A stretch of DNA of 64,000 nucleotides from Bacteroidota bacterium (GCA_018267385.1 JAFDYN010000010.1:62001-126000), one strand, 5' to 3'; counted from the stretch's first letter, positions 18,568 through 27,446 are shown. The notes: a model not told the origin generated them from the letters alone. Numbers and translations are program-made.

Positions 18568-18598
18568 TTGCAGCCTATGTGTACATTGGCTATATTTA
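18568..18598 (+). promoter_or_regulatory. Promoter of the CrtC-lipocalin/GGPPS fusion gene
   Basis: TTG at 18568-18570 and TATATTTA at 18591-18598 (one base off TAnnTTTG), 20 bp apart. Transcription would start near 18606, which rules out an ATG at 18545 and supports the start at 18647. Confidence 0.55.
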
Positions 18599-18646
18599 TC
18601 GCACCACCTTATTTTTTTGCTGACCCTCAAACAATCTACCGCCACA

Positions 18647-20914
18647 ATGGCTAAAAAGACCGTTGCCGCTCCTGCTCCTGCATTTTTCCCTGCTGACTGG
18701 CCTGCTGATGGCCCTATAGACCTAAAGGTCCATGACCTGCCACACCTTTCGTCCAGTACGGAATGGTGGTATATGCATAGTCATATCAAGGCCGGCAAAA
18801 GGAATCTCTCATTGTTTGCTTCTTTCTTTTTGACCGTAGTAGGCTATGATAAGAAAGCTAAGAAGCCTGACTACGGATACTCGGTGATATGGGGCATCTC
18901 CGACCTGGACAATAAAAAGTACCATACGGTATCTCTGGTAGACAAGCGTGCACCCGAGCTGGGCATACAGCGTATCAAAAAGGGGCAGCTAGTCAAAGAC
19001 CCACACCTGAAGCGTGCAGCGCTGGAGATGCTGGACAAAGGTGTCGTGCCATATCCCGATGAGCTGCTCACACGCGATGTGGTAATAGCAAAGGATAAAC
19101 TGTCACTGGACTATGATGGTAATACTTTTAAAAAGAAGAAAGATGGCAGCTATATGCTGCACCTGGCGCACAAGGAGCTGAACATAAGTGTCGATATCGA
19201 GTTCTCTCCGCAAAAGCCGCCTACCCGTCATGGCGATAATGGTGTAGTACGTGGTGTCTCTGCAGAGGATATGTTTTACTACTTCATCCCGCGCAATAAA
19301 GTAACCGGCAAGATCAATCTGAAAGGAGAGAAGCTCGCCATCACCTCCGCCTCCGGCTGGTATGATCATGAGTTTGGCGCGCATCCGGAGAAGAAGAATG
19401 AAAGCGATGAGGCGAAGAAGGATGTATCGTGGAACTGGATCGCCGTACAGCTGGACAATAAATGTGAGCTATCCGCTTATGACCTCGTAGACCTCAAGAC
19501 GGGTGAAGACTGCGGCTCCTTTATCATACTGATAGATGAGAAAGGCAACAGGCATCACTCGCGCAATTATTCCTTCAAGCCATTTGGTGAGGAGTGGACC
19601 AGCACGCGCACTTTCAATACCTATCCTACCGCCTGGAAACTTGTCGCGCCGGATTTCAAACTAGACCTCGTCATAGAGGCGGCATTTCCCAATCAGGAAT
19701 TTGCCACGGTGATTTCTAAGCCTGCCTTCTGGGAGGGACGGATGAATGTGAGAGGTAAGATGCGTGGCAAAGCAGTAGCGGGCCCGGCATATATCGAGCG
19801 CCATGGTTTCGTCAATAGCTCCGATCTTAAATCCTTCCTCAAGGCGGTCTCAAAGCAAACACTGCGCTCGGTGAATAAGATCATCCCCCTGTCTTTCGGC
19901 CAGCAGAAATTTGAAGAACTGGTATCAAAGCGTGGCAACTACCACCTCACAGAAAACCTGGACAAAGAAGCATACATCGATACATTCCTCCGACCTATAC
20001 GTGAGATCACAGACCGTAGCGGCAAGTCGTGGCGCTCCTACGCGACCATCGCCTGCTGCGATGTAGTAGGTGGCAACTCACAGGTGGCTATAGACTGGCT
20101 CGCGCTGCCTGAGCTGATGCACGTAGGCTCCCTCATGGTAGATGATGTGCAAGATAAATCTCACGTGCGTCGTGGCGGCCCTGCGGCCCATACGGTGCAT
20201 GGTGAGGCTACAGCTATCAACTCTGGTACTGCGGCCTACTTCCTCGGGCAGATATGTATCTACGAGGCGGATATGCACTATGAGGAGAAGGTGCAGGTGT
20301 ACAACTGGTACTTTGAGGCTATGCGTGCCTCTCACAGCGGCCAGGCTATGGATATCAAAGGCCTGGACTACATGATGCCCGCCGCGCTGAAAGATGATAA
20401 GGTGGCAAAGCTCCTCGCCAAGCGCGTACTCGCCACACACCGGCTCAAGTCTGCCGCACCCGCCAGCTACCTGGCCCAGATCGGAGCGCTGATAGGTGGC
20501 GCTTCTCAGGAGCAGATCGCTGCACTGGGAGACTACTATGAGAAGCTAGGTATCGCTTTCCAGATCATAGATGACACTCTTAATCTGAAAGGATTTAAAG
20601 ATAACCTCAAGACCAAAGCTGAGGACATCACGGCGGGCAAGATCACCTACCCCATAGCGGTAGGTATGGCGATGCTGGATCAGAATGACCGCAAGAAGCT
20701 CTGGAGGATAGTCAGCGCAAAGACCAGTGATGTAGACCAGCTCGCACAGGCTATAGCCCTGCTGGATAAACATAAAGTGATAGAAAAATGTGAGCGTGAA
20801 GCACGTACCATGCTGGAGAAAGCCTGGTGGCGCCTCGAGCCGCTGCTGCGCGACTCTATGGTGAAGCTAAACATGCGCGCTTTCGGCTGGTTTGTACTGG
20901 ACAGGACGTACTGA
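18647..20914 (+). CDS. Fusion: CrtC/AttH-like lipocalin domain + geranylgeranyl-diphosphate-synthase-like domain
   Basis: A two-domain cytosolic protein of about 755 residues. Residues about 15-385 are a CrtC/AttH double lipocalin, with SSTEWWYMHSH near the start and a central W-Y-D-H-E motif (Trp 238, Asp 240, Glu 242) followed by SWNWIAVQLDN. In carotenoid 1,2-hydratases the Asp of this region is the proposed proton donor (from memory). Residues about 440-755 are an isoprenyl diphosphate synthase: Lys 460 and Arg 463 (SGKSWRS), first Asp-rich motif DDVQD (499-503), Arg 508-Arg 509-Gly, and second motif DDTLN (642-646). The SLMVDDVQDKSxxRRG and DDxLNL forms resemble eukaryotic (type III) GGPP synthases, and the Asp-rich motifs are intact. 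It probably makes a C15-C20 diphosphate; the lipocalin part might hydrate or cyclise the product. No terpene cyclase lies nearby. The frame extends to 18545, but the promoter favours 18647. Confidence 0.85.
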   Translation: MAKKTVAAPAPAFFPADWPADGPIDLKVHDLPHLSSSTEWWYMHSHIKAGKRNLSLFASFFLTVVGYDKKAKKPDYGYSVIWGISDLDNKKYHTVSLVDKRAPELGIQRIKKGQLVKDPHLKRAALEMLDKGVVPYPDELLTRDVVIAKDKLSLDYDGNTFKKKKDGSYMLHLAHKELNISVDIEFSPQKPPTRHGDNGVVRGVSAEDMFYYFIPRNKVTGKINLKGEKLAITSASGWYDHEFGAHPEKKNESDEAKKDVSWNWIAVQLDNKCELSAYDLVDLKTGEDCGSFIILIDEKGNRHHSRNYSFKPFGEEWTSTRTFNTYPTAWKLVAPDFKLDLVIEAAFPNQEFATVISKPAFWEGRMNVRGKMRGKAVAGPAYIERHGFVNSSDLKSFLKAVSKQTLRSVNKIIPLSFGQQKFEELVSKRGNYHLTENLDKEAYIDTFLRPIREITDRSGKSWRSYATIACCDVVGGNSQVAIDWLALPELMHVGSLMVDDVQDKSHVRRGGPAAHTVHGEATAINSGTAAYFLGQICIYEADMHYEEKVQVYNWYFEAMRASHSGQAMDIKGLDYMMPAALKDDKVAKLLAKRVLATHRLKSAAPASYLAQIGALIGGASQEQIAALGDYYEKLGIAFQIIDDTLNLKGFKDNLKTKAEDITAGKITYPIAVGMAMLDQNDRKKLWRIVSAKTSDVDQLAQAIALLDKHKVIEKCEREARTMLEKAWWRLEPLLRDSMVKLNMRAFGWFVLDRTY

Positions 20915-20979
20915 TCTATGTAATATAACGACGGGGCACGGGCATCTTCCATGCCGTTTCGTTATTCCGTCTACATTTC

Positions 20980-20987
20980 TATCTTTG
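20980..20987 (+). promoter_or_regulatory. tRNA-Val promoter box
   Basis: TATCTTTG, an exact TAnnTTTG box, lies 17 bp before the mature 5' end of the tRNA. No clear TTG upstream box was found at the usual distance; TTTCG lies roughly there. Confidence 0.5.
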
Positions 20988-21004
20988 TCGTCCCCGATAC
21001 TAGA

Positions 21005-21079
21005 GGGCTGTTAGCTCAGTTGGTTCAGAGCACCACGTCGACAACGTGGGGGTCATAGGTTCGAGCCCTATACAGCCCA
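21005..21079 (+). tRNA. tRNA-Val (anticodon GAC)
   Basis: A 75-nt cloverleaf. The acceptor stem is GGGCTGT / ACAGCCC with discriminator A. The D arm is GCTC/GAGC with a GG-containing loop, the anticodon stem is CCACG/CGTGG with loop TCGACAA, the variable loop has 5 bases, and the T arm is ATAGG-TTCGAGC-CCTAT. The anticodon GAC is at 21040-21042. The 3' CCA is not encoded. Position 33 is C rather than the nearly universal U. Confidence 0.93.
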
Positions 21080-21101
21080 CTTTTCTCTTTCTCCCGGCAA
21101 T

Positions 21102-21758
21102 ATGAAAACGACTTCACTCATTTTGTTTCTGCTGGTTTGCCTTTCGGGGCTTGCGCAGGGTCGTAAGGGTGCTACAGTGAAGGATGATGTCTATAGCGAT
21201 CCCGATTTGCCTAAGTATACAGGCTGGACGCAAGGTTATGTAGTCATGCAGAAAAACGGAGATACCATCCGCGGACTTCTCAACACACCGTTGTCCTCTA
21301 AATTCTGGCTATATGATCCGGCTGCTATCAGAATGCATAGAGCAGGAGTCAAGGATAAGCGATACAAAGCAGACGATGTCGCATTCTATGAGTATCAGGA
21401 CAGCAGCGGCTTATGGATACGTTATATACCCTACCAACCTATGGGGGATGGTAGCAAGGTCTTTGTCAGACGCTACATAGACGGCAGATGCAAAGCCTAC
21501 TATCTACCCAAACTCAATACGGTGGCTACAGCGCTGGGGGGCACAGTGGGTGCTCTGCTGGCGGGCCCGGATACTTTGTTTTTGATTCAGAAGGGAACAA
21601 GTAGCTTGTGGCCTGTGCCCCGGGCGGGATTCCGCAAGGATATGATGGAGTTCTTTCAAAAATGTCCGGAGATGGTGGCCATGATCAAAGCAGGAACTTT
21701 TACCTATGAGACATTTGAGCGCATGGTTCATTACTACAATGAACATGGCTGTAGGTGA
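21102..21758 (+). CDS. Secreted protein of unknown function
   Basis: A 218-residue protein with a signal peptide (residues 1-20, ending LAQG). The mature part contains GYVVMQKNGDTIRGLLNTP, a beta-rich motif (roughly VxxxGDTIxG) common at the start of uncharacterised Bacteroidota secreted proteins, then a hydrophobic glycine/alanine stretch (TVATALGGTVGALLAG, about 143-158) and an acidic-aromatic helical end. I do not recognise a named family. It starts 23 bp after the tRNA-Val 3' end with no terminator between, so it could be carried on the tRNA transcript. Confidence 0.7.
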   Translation: MKTTSLILFLLVCLSGLAQGRKGATVKDDVYSDPDLPKYTGWTQGYVVMQKNGDTIRGLLNTPLSSKFWLYDPAAIRMHRAGVKDKRYKADDVAFYEYQDSSGLWIRYIPYQPMGDGSKVFVRRYIDGRCKAYYLPKLNTVATALGGTVGALLAGPDTLFLIQKGTSSLWPVPRAGFRKDMMEFFQKCPEMVAMIKAGTFTYETFERMVHYYNEHGCR

Positions 21759-21765
21759 GTATTTT

Positions 21766-22683
21766 CTACTTCAGGTTTCTCGTTTTATCCAGTTCTTCGG
21801 GATTACTGAGTACCCGTGTGGCATTTACACTTTTGAGCGTAGTGGATAGGCTAGGAGTCGTGGGGAGTGCTGTGCCGGTAGTATGCACAGCGTCATAGCA
21901 GTCTGATACTATCAGGCGCAGGTGGCTATTAGTAGCACGTATCATGCGCTCACCAGTGTAGTGCGGATCTATGGTGCCTGATGACAGCACATCACAAAAC
22001 ATATAATCATCGTCCAGTTGCGTCACAGTGATCAGGCTATCTATATAGCTGTCCAGTATCACGTAGTCCTTGGTCCAGTATGCCTGATTCTTATTTTCTA
22101 TGGTTTTGGTGGCGAGCACTACCCGCCCTTCACTGACTATGGTGACAAACTGGTCGTTCTCCGTTCCTTTATCCGTTTCATTACTAAAGGCATCCAGCGG
22201 CTGGATCTTCAGCCGCCTTATCCCGGCGTGCCATCTGCGGTAGCCTGCTGTCTGCCTGATCAGGTCTAAGGCGGGTATGGTGTCAGACTGGCGTATATAC
22301 CGGTGGTAGAGACTATCACTGTATAGGTAGTACATATGTAGTACGGCGCCAGTGCTGTTGCGCTGCTGGCAGTACCAGCGCATCAGGTCCCAGTGCTGTG
22401 CGTAGGCATTAGGTGCGAGTTTGACGCCATTCTCTTTATTGGCTATGGCGCCATTCAGGTCGCCCTTTGCAGATGCTACATCGCCCAGTCCAAAGTAGGC
22501 CTCGGCACAGATCGGGTCTTTGGCCAGTGCCATACGAAATGAGCGTGCTGCTTTATCAGGATTTTTAGCGAGTTTCTGCCTGCCGGCAGTGACCAACTGT
22601 TGTGCGTTCTTGCAGCTGGCCAGACAGCATACCAGAGACAGCGCTGTTGTGATAGAGAGCAGGGGTAGATAAGGTCGCTTCAT
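21766..22683 (-). CDS. TPR-repeat lipoprotein of unknown function
   Basis: A 305-residue lipoprotein. The signal peptide ends in a lipobox (CCLASC, Cys about 24). Residues 30-100 contain two TPR-like repeats (DKAARSFRMALAKDPICAEAYFGLGDVASAKGD in part), and the C-terminal two thirds is a beta-rich domain with no family I know. It converges with the gene ending at 21758, the stops being 7 bp apart. It is probably periplasmic or outer-membrane-anchored. It lies 43 bp downstream of the fadJ-like gene on the same strand and could share its transcript. Confidence 0.72.
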   Translation of the reverse strand: MKRPYLPLLSITTALSLVCCLASCKNAQQLVTAGRQKLAKNPDKAARSFRMALAKDPICAEAYFGLGDVASAKGDLNGAIANKENGVKLAPNAYAQHWDLMRWYCQQRNSTGAVLHMYYLYSDSLYHRYIRQSDTIPALDLIRQTAGYRRWHAGIRRLKIQPLDAFSNETDKGTENDQFVTIVSEGRVVLATKTIENKNQAYWTKDYVILDSYIDSLITVTQLDDDYMFCDVLSSGTIDPHYTGERMIRATNSHLRLIVSDCYDAVHTTGTALPTTPSLSTTLKSVNATRVLSNPEELDKTRNLK

Positions 22684-22726
22684 CGGATTTACATTTCATC
22701 TGCCGCGAAAACGGAAACTGCAGTCG

Positions 22727-24853
22727 TTAAAACTCCTTTCCTTCCTTTGTCATCTGCTCCAGCAGGGCAGGCACCGCGAAGCGATCTCCATAGGCAGCCT
22801 GCAATTCCCTGGCGCGTGATACAAAGGCAGGGAAGCCGTAATCATTGATATATTGCAGTGTACCTCCCTTGAATGGGGCAAAGCCCCAGCCAAAGATAGA
22901 GCCGATATTGCCATCAGCCACAGAGGTGAGCACACCCTCCTCCATGCAGCGCACGGTCTCCAGGCACTGGATGAACATCATCCGCTCGATCATTGTCTTC
23001 TGATCATCATCTGTAGTATGTGGGAATGCCTCTGCCAGTCCCGGCCAGAGAAACTTCTTACCATCCTTCGGGTATTCATAGAATCCTCCGCCGGCAGCCT
23101 TGCCTATGCGCTTGTAGTCATTGACCATCTTGTCTACTACCTCGTAGGCACGATGTACGGGTGGTGTTTTGCCTTCGGCTTTCAGGTCCTCTTCTGTCTG
23201 CGTGCGGATGTGCGCTATCAGGCCCAGGCTCACCTCATCAGTGAGCGCCAGTGGTCCTACCGGCATACCTGCCTGCAGGCCCGCAGCCTCTATAGCTCGT
23301 GGGTTATTACCCTCTGCCAATAATGCGATACCTTCCAATACATAGGTAGCAAACACACGGGATGTATAGAAGCCACGCGAGTCATTGACCACGATCGGCG
23401 TCTTCTTGATCTGCTTCACAAAGTCAAATGCACGTGCTAATGTTTCTTCTGAAGTCTCCTTGCCTACGATGATCTCTACCAGCGGCATGCGGTCTGCGGG
23501 AGAGAAGAAGTGGAGCCCTACAAATTGTTTTGGGCGCGATGACTTCTCTGCCAGTCCGGTGATAGGCAGTGTAGAAGTATTAGATGCAAATACGCCTGTA
23601 GCATCCATCTGTGCCTCGGCTTCGGCAGTCACTATTGCTTTGATCTTCCTGTTTTCTGTCACCGCCTCTATGATCAGGTCGCAACCGGCGAGATCGGCGG
23701 GATCTGCAGAGGCCTTGATGCGATTGAGTATCTCTTCTGCTTTTTCGTTAGTTGCCTTGCCTTTGCTTACGCGTTTTTTTAGCAGGTCAGCAGAGTAGGA
23801 TTTACCCTTGTCCGCTACTTCCTGGTTTACATCTTTCAGCACGACCTCCAGGCCGCTCATAGCGCAGGCGTATGCTATGCCGCTGCCCATCATGCCTGCA
23901 CCGAGGATGCCCACCTTCTTAAAGCTGAACTTCTCCTTGATAGCCGGGCGTGATTTGCCCGCATTGAGCGCATTGAGCTGTTTCCAGAATACGTTGATCA
24001 TATTCTTGGCTACCTGCCCTGTGGCGAGCTGCGCGAAGTAGCGCGACTCGATACGCGTAGCCGTCTCGATATCTACCATAGCACCCTCTACGGCTGCTGC
24101 CATGATAGCGAGCGGGGCAGGATAGTTGTTGTGTGTCTTCTTAGCCAGCATGGCAGGCGCTATAGGCAGCATCTGAGCTACCTTTGGTGTGAGTGGAGAT
24201 CCCCCCGGTATCTTATAGCCATCCTGATCCCAGGGTTGCTTCACCGATTTATTAGCGAGGATATAGTCCGTGGCTTTCTTGAGCAGGTCCTCTTTGTCAG
24301 TGGCGAGCGCGTGTATGAGGCCATCACTCAGCGCAGTCTTAGGATTTACTTTTTTGCCCTCTGTCAGGTAGAGGAATGCAGGCTGCAGGCCTATCAGGCG
24401 CACCATACGTGTCACGCCACCACCACCAGGCAGCAGGCCCAGGGTGACCTCAGGCAGGCCCAGCTCTACTTTTGGCTTGTCCCACACTACGCGGTAGTGG
24501 CAGGCTAGTGCCAGCTCAAATCCCGCACCGAGAGCTGTGCCATTGATGGCTGCTACCACAGGCTTGCCCTGAGTTTCCAGCCAGCGGAAACCCGCTTTGA
24601 GCTCCTGCGCGCGGTCAAAGAAATCTTTCGCATCACTCGTAGCAAACATTTCATCAATATCCGCACCGGCCAAAAAGGTCTCCTTGGCAGAGGTGATGAT
24701 CACACCACGCAGGTCGGCTTCTGCCTGGAGCTTGGCCAGGGCCTCGCGAAAAGATGCTCCGAAAGCGAGGTTGATCACATTAGCCGAGCGGCCCTCCAGG
24801 TCCATGGTCAGGGTCACGATATTGTTTTCGTCTTTGCTGTACTTGAATGACAT
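22727..24853 (-). CDS. FadJ/FadB-like enoyl-CoA hydratase/3-hydroxyacyl-CoA dehydrogenase
   Basis: A bifunctional beta-oxidation alpha subunit. Residues about 5-190 are a crotonase domain with oxyanion-hole glycines (AGADIDEM, NGTALGAGFELALACHYR) and the LGLPEVTLGLLPGGGG helix. Residues about 310-490 are an NAD-binding 3-hydroxyacyl-CoA dehydrogenase domain with GAGMMGSGIA and the HFFSPADRMPLVEII signature. C-terminal dehydrogenase domains (about 495-700) complete the 708 residues, the usual family length. It would convert enoyl-CoA to 3-ketoacyl-CoA. No thiolase or acyl-CoA dehydrogenase gene is adjacent, so its partners lie elsewhere. fadJ and fadB cannot be separated with confidence, so I give no symbol. 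Confidence 0.93.
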   Translation of the reverse strand: MSFKYSKDENNIVTLTMDLEGRSANVINLAFGASFREALAKLQAEADLRGVIITSAKETFLAGADIDEMFATSDAKDFFDRAQELKAGFRWLETQGKPVVAAINGTALGAGFELALACHYRVVWDKPKVELGLPEVTLGLLPGGGGVTRMVRLIGLQPAFLYLTEGKKVNPKTALSDGLIHALATDKEDLLKKATDYILANKSVKQPWDQDGYKIPGGSPLTPKVAQMLPIAPAMLAKKTHNNYPAPLAIMAAAVEGAMVDIETATRIESRYFAQLATGQVAKNMINVFWKQLNALNAGKSRPAIKEKFSFKKVGILGAGMMGSGIAYACAMSGLEVVLKDVNQEVADKGKSYSADLLKKRVSKGKATNEKAEEILNRIKASADPADLAGCDLIIEAVTENRKIKAIVTAEAEAQMDATGVFASNTSTLPITGLAEKSSRPKQFVGLHFFSPADRMPLVEIIVGKETSEETLARAFDFVKQIKKTPIVVNDSRGFYTSRVFATYVLEGIALLAEGNNPRAIEAAGLQAGMPVGPLALTDEVSLGLIAHIRTQTEEDLKAEGKTPPVHRAYEVVDKMVNDYKRIGKAAGGGFYEYPKDGKKFLWPGLAEAFPHTTDDDQKTMIERMMFIQCLETVRCMEEGVLTSVADGNIGSIFGWGFAPFKGGTLQYINDYGFPAFVSRARELQAAYGDRFAVPALLEQMTKEGKEF

Positions 24854-24931
24854 GTGCTATGTTCTTTTATTGCTGCGCTAATGTGACAATAATCTGTCAA
24901 AAAGCAAGGCTGGCAGCGCGTTTTTAAACAT

Positions 24932-24959
24932 AAAAAAGGCCGGTGCTTTAGCACCGGCC
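24932..24959 (-). terminator. Terminator of the S74/T9SS gene
   Basis: Perfect 9-bp stem GGCCGGTGC/GCACCGGCC with a TTTA loop. On the minus strand it is followed by six T (A-run 24932-24937). Confidence 0.93.
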
Positions 24960-24981
24960 GTCATACGTTTCAAAGGTGAAG

Positions 24982-27063
24982 TTATTTGGATGCAGAGATC
25001 ACCATGATCTTGGTGTCTACCACTTGCCCATCTACATACATAGAGTAGGTGTAGGTACCAGCGCTCAGTTCAGATGCATTGAGTGTCACAGCGCCTTTGC
25101 CTTTACTAGTTAGCTCGAGGTGTTTGAGCAGCTTGCCATCTAGAGAGTTGATATCCATGTAGGCTGCAGTGCCTGTGTTGAGCACATAGCTGATGGTAGT
25201 CTGGCCGGAGAATGGATTAGGTACATTCTGGAGCAGTACGTTTGCTGTAGTGACATCAGATATAGTGCCACGCAGGGAGGCACAGCCACCATTGCAGATA
25301 TCATTCAGTTGGCTTTGCAGCGCAGCTACTTTATCGGCCAATACTTTATTCTCGGTAGTCTTGGCGTCGAGTTCCTGTACGGCCTCTACGAGGTATGGTA
25401 TCAGGCCTGTATAGTTTACTGCTTTGTAAGAAATTGAAGATGGATTTTTGCCCTCGTCTGTCGTTACAAATTTTGAATCTCTCACAAGGTCCGGAAGTAC
25501 CTTTTCCAACTCTTGAGCTATGAATCCTTGTTGCTTCTCATTAGGAAAGTTAATGTGTTTATAACTTTCATGATCGAAAAAGTATTCTTTGGGGCTGAGC
25601 AATTTTATCTTGTCTAGCGCTCCCGAAATGTTTGTGACGTTCTTCTTAAATTTTTGATCTGAGACGATCCAAGGGCTACTCGTAGCACTCAGGTATCCAT
25701 TGACCTGGACATCGCCTACAAAAAGACCTGCAAGATTAGTAGAACCAGCTGGTCCGGATGCCTGTGCTTCTACTCCTATATTGCTCGTTCCGCCTCCGCC
25801 TACTAAATAGCCTCCTAATGTGTAATTACCAGTGCTGGTGACACTAGCGACGGAGAGTAAACCTACATTGTTGGTAGCATTGGAAGAAGATATACGCAGG
25901 CCTGTATTGTTCTGATTAACATTGTCTACATAGATATCACATCCAAAAGAAGCGTTTGACATTGGAGTATTAGTCACGTCATGATTTGTGATCTTCAGTG
26001 CCACCGGTTCTATATCATCTCCTACTTGTGGCCTATAGATGTCTAGCTTGGCTCCGGGAGTACATACACCTATACCTACTCGTCCCTGCGGACCGCCTGT
26101 AGGTATCGTAGCTGGTCCATCAGGGAATAGCAAATTATGATTGTTCAATGGTACAAACCTGTCCGATGTCAGTGCTGCAGGATTGCCAGTTGTAGTGCAG
26201 GCATCTTGTCCCAGTTGTACTCTATTGCTGGCATCGAGAGACGTACCGTTTAGCGCGCCTACCACTACAGATCCCGATGACTTCTTTACATTATTACTCG
26301 CATCCAGCACCAGATAGCTGCTCGGTGTAGCGGTGCCCAGATTATCAAAGCGGATATTGCTCGATAGTGCATCTACATGCAGACGCACGGCAGGGCTGGC
26401 CGTGCCGATGCCGACGTTGTCTATAGTAGATACACGCCCCAGTACGATCGAGTTGCTGGTATTAACAGTAGCCCATGCTCCTATGGCAGTAGCATACTGC
26501 AGATTGCCACTACCTACATCGCCCTGATATCCCAGTATTGTATTAAGGGCTCCAGTCGTATTATGTGATCCGGTTTTTGTCCCGATAAAGGTATTTTGAT
26601 AGCCTGTAGTGGTCAGACCGCCTGTTGTGACACCCAGAAAGGCGTTGTCATATCCGGTTGTACAGTTTGCGCCGGCTACATTACCTATATATGTATTAGT
26701 CCCGCCAGTGGTCAGAGAGAGGCCAGCCTGTGATCCAAAGAGTGAGTTTTGACTCCCCGTATTAAGCGTTCCTGTTTTATACCCGAAAAAGACGTTATCG
26801 GAACTGTTATTACTCGTGCCTGACAGTGAACCGAAAAAGCAATTGAATTTGTTGGCATTGGCATTGCCTGCTTTTTGTCCAAAGAAGCTATTGTCTGAAC
26901 CACCAGTGCCAGCAGCCGCACCCACGGAGGTGATGTCAGATGCGACATTATTTACACTGACTGTACTAGGACTAGTGCTAAATTTGATTGATACGCCTTG
27001 GCCAAAGATCATATTGGTGGCGAGTGCTAGGGCTGTGAAAAGCGTAATCTTTAATGGTTTCAT
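24982..27063 (-). CDS. Tail-fibre-like surface protein with S74 self-cleaving chaperone and T9SS sorting domain
   Basis: A 693-residue exported protein. The signal peptide (residues 1-22, ending IFGQ) is followed by about six imperfect repeats of the form N-S/T-F-x-G-x-x-A/T-G (about 55-185), a left-handed beta-roll of the kind found in trimeric adhesins. A beta-rich shaft with VGIGT motifs (about 210-470) leads to a peptidase S74/endosialidase chaperone domain (about 472-600) with SDQKFKKN, GFIAQELEKVLPD and YTGLIPYLVEAVQEL. A coiled-coil (about 565-590) and a T9SS type A sorting domain (last 80 residues) close it. The Ser and the Lys five residues later match the S74 dyad as I recall it. 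S74 domains normally end the protein, so a T9SS tail after one is notable. Confidence 0.88.
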   Translation of the reverse strand: MKPLKITLFTALALATNMIFGQGVSIKFSTSPSTVSVNNVASDITSVGAAAGTGGSDNSFFGQKAGNANANKFNCFFGSLSGTSNNSSDNVFFGYKTGTLNTGSQNSLFGSQAGLSLTTGGTNTYIGNVAGANCTTGYDNAFLGVTTGGLTTTGYQNTFIGTKTGSHNTTGALNTILGYQGDVGSGNLQYATAIGAWATVNTSNSIVLGRVSTIDNVGIGTASPAVRLHVDALSSNIRFDNLGTATPSSYLVLDASNNVKKSSGSVVVGALNGTSLDASNRVQLGQDACTTTGNPAALTSDRFVPLNNHNLLFPDGPATIPTGGPQGRVGIGVCTPGAKLDIYRPQVGDDIEPVALKITNHDVTNTPMSNASFGCDIYVDNVNQNNTGLRISSSNATNNVGLLSVASVTSTGNYTLGGYLVGGGGTSNIGVEAQASGPAGSTNLAGLFVGDVQVNGYLSATSSPWIVSDQKFKKNVTNISGALDKIKLLSPKEYFFDHESYKHINFPNEKQQGFIAQELEKVLPDLVRDSKFVTTDEGKNPSSISYKAVNYTGLIPYLVEAVQELDAKTTENKVLADKVAALQSQLNDICNGGCASLRGTISDVTTANVLLQNVPNPFSGQTTISYVLNTGTAAYMDINSLDGKLLKHLELTSKGKGAVTLNASELSAGTYTYSMYVDGQVVDTKIMVISASK

Positions 27064-27081
27064 GTTTTATAATTTATGACG

Positions 27082-27115
27082 CCTACTTTGTAAGAAATGG
27101 GTGTTCGGCTAGTCC
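27082..27115. repeat. Direct repeat copy 1, upstream of the S74 gene
   Basis: A 34-base unit beginning CCTACTTTGTAA and containing GGTGTTCGG then AGTCC. It is nearly identical to the unit at 27319-27350, with a 2-base length difference. It lies 19 bp upstream of the S74 gene's ATG (minus strand). A third copy was not seen before the neighbouring gene at 29627. Confidence 0.75.
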
Positions 27116-27318
27116 CATAGATGTACATAGCGATGCTACGCAGCATGACTGTCAGGATGTGAAAGTGAAAAGAGGGAGGGAGGTTTACGGTCTGTGGGGA
27201 TACGTCATCAATAGTCAAAGTCAGATCGGTGATCATGGATCAGCCTGTACGATGGGGTAGGCGGAGGCTGCGGCTACTCAGTTGGGGATAAATAGATTCA
27301 TGTCATAGTGTTTCAGTA

Positions 27319-27350
27319 CCTACTTTGTAATAAAGGTGTTCGGTGAGTCC
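27319..27350. repeat. Direct repeat copy 2, upstream of the S74 gene
   Basis: The second, 32-base copy of the unit at 27082-27115, in the same orientation and about 237 bp away. The stretch between the copies (27116-27318) has no gene and no hairpin that I can support. The 434-bp spacer 27064-27497 otherwise holds only the terminator at its far end. Confidence 0.75.
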
Positions 27351-27446
27351 TTGTTATGCTTCATCAAGATAAGCATCTTATATGATGAAAACGTTTCATA
27401 AAGTAAAAATAATGGCTCGCTGCGCAACCTATTTGCGCGCAGAAAT

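Noticed and set aside
18545-18646. N-terminal extension of the CrtC-GGPPS fusion to ATG 18545
   Set aside because: A promoter-like pair at 18568-18598 lies inside it, and the extension looks like a random hydrophobic stretch.
18647-20914. A full terpenoid biosynthetic gene cluster around the fusion gene
   Set aside because: Neighbouring genes are a tRNA, two unknown envelope proteins and a beta-oxidation enzyme; no cyclase, P450 or carotenoid gene was found.
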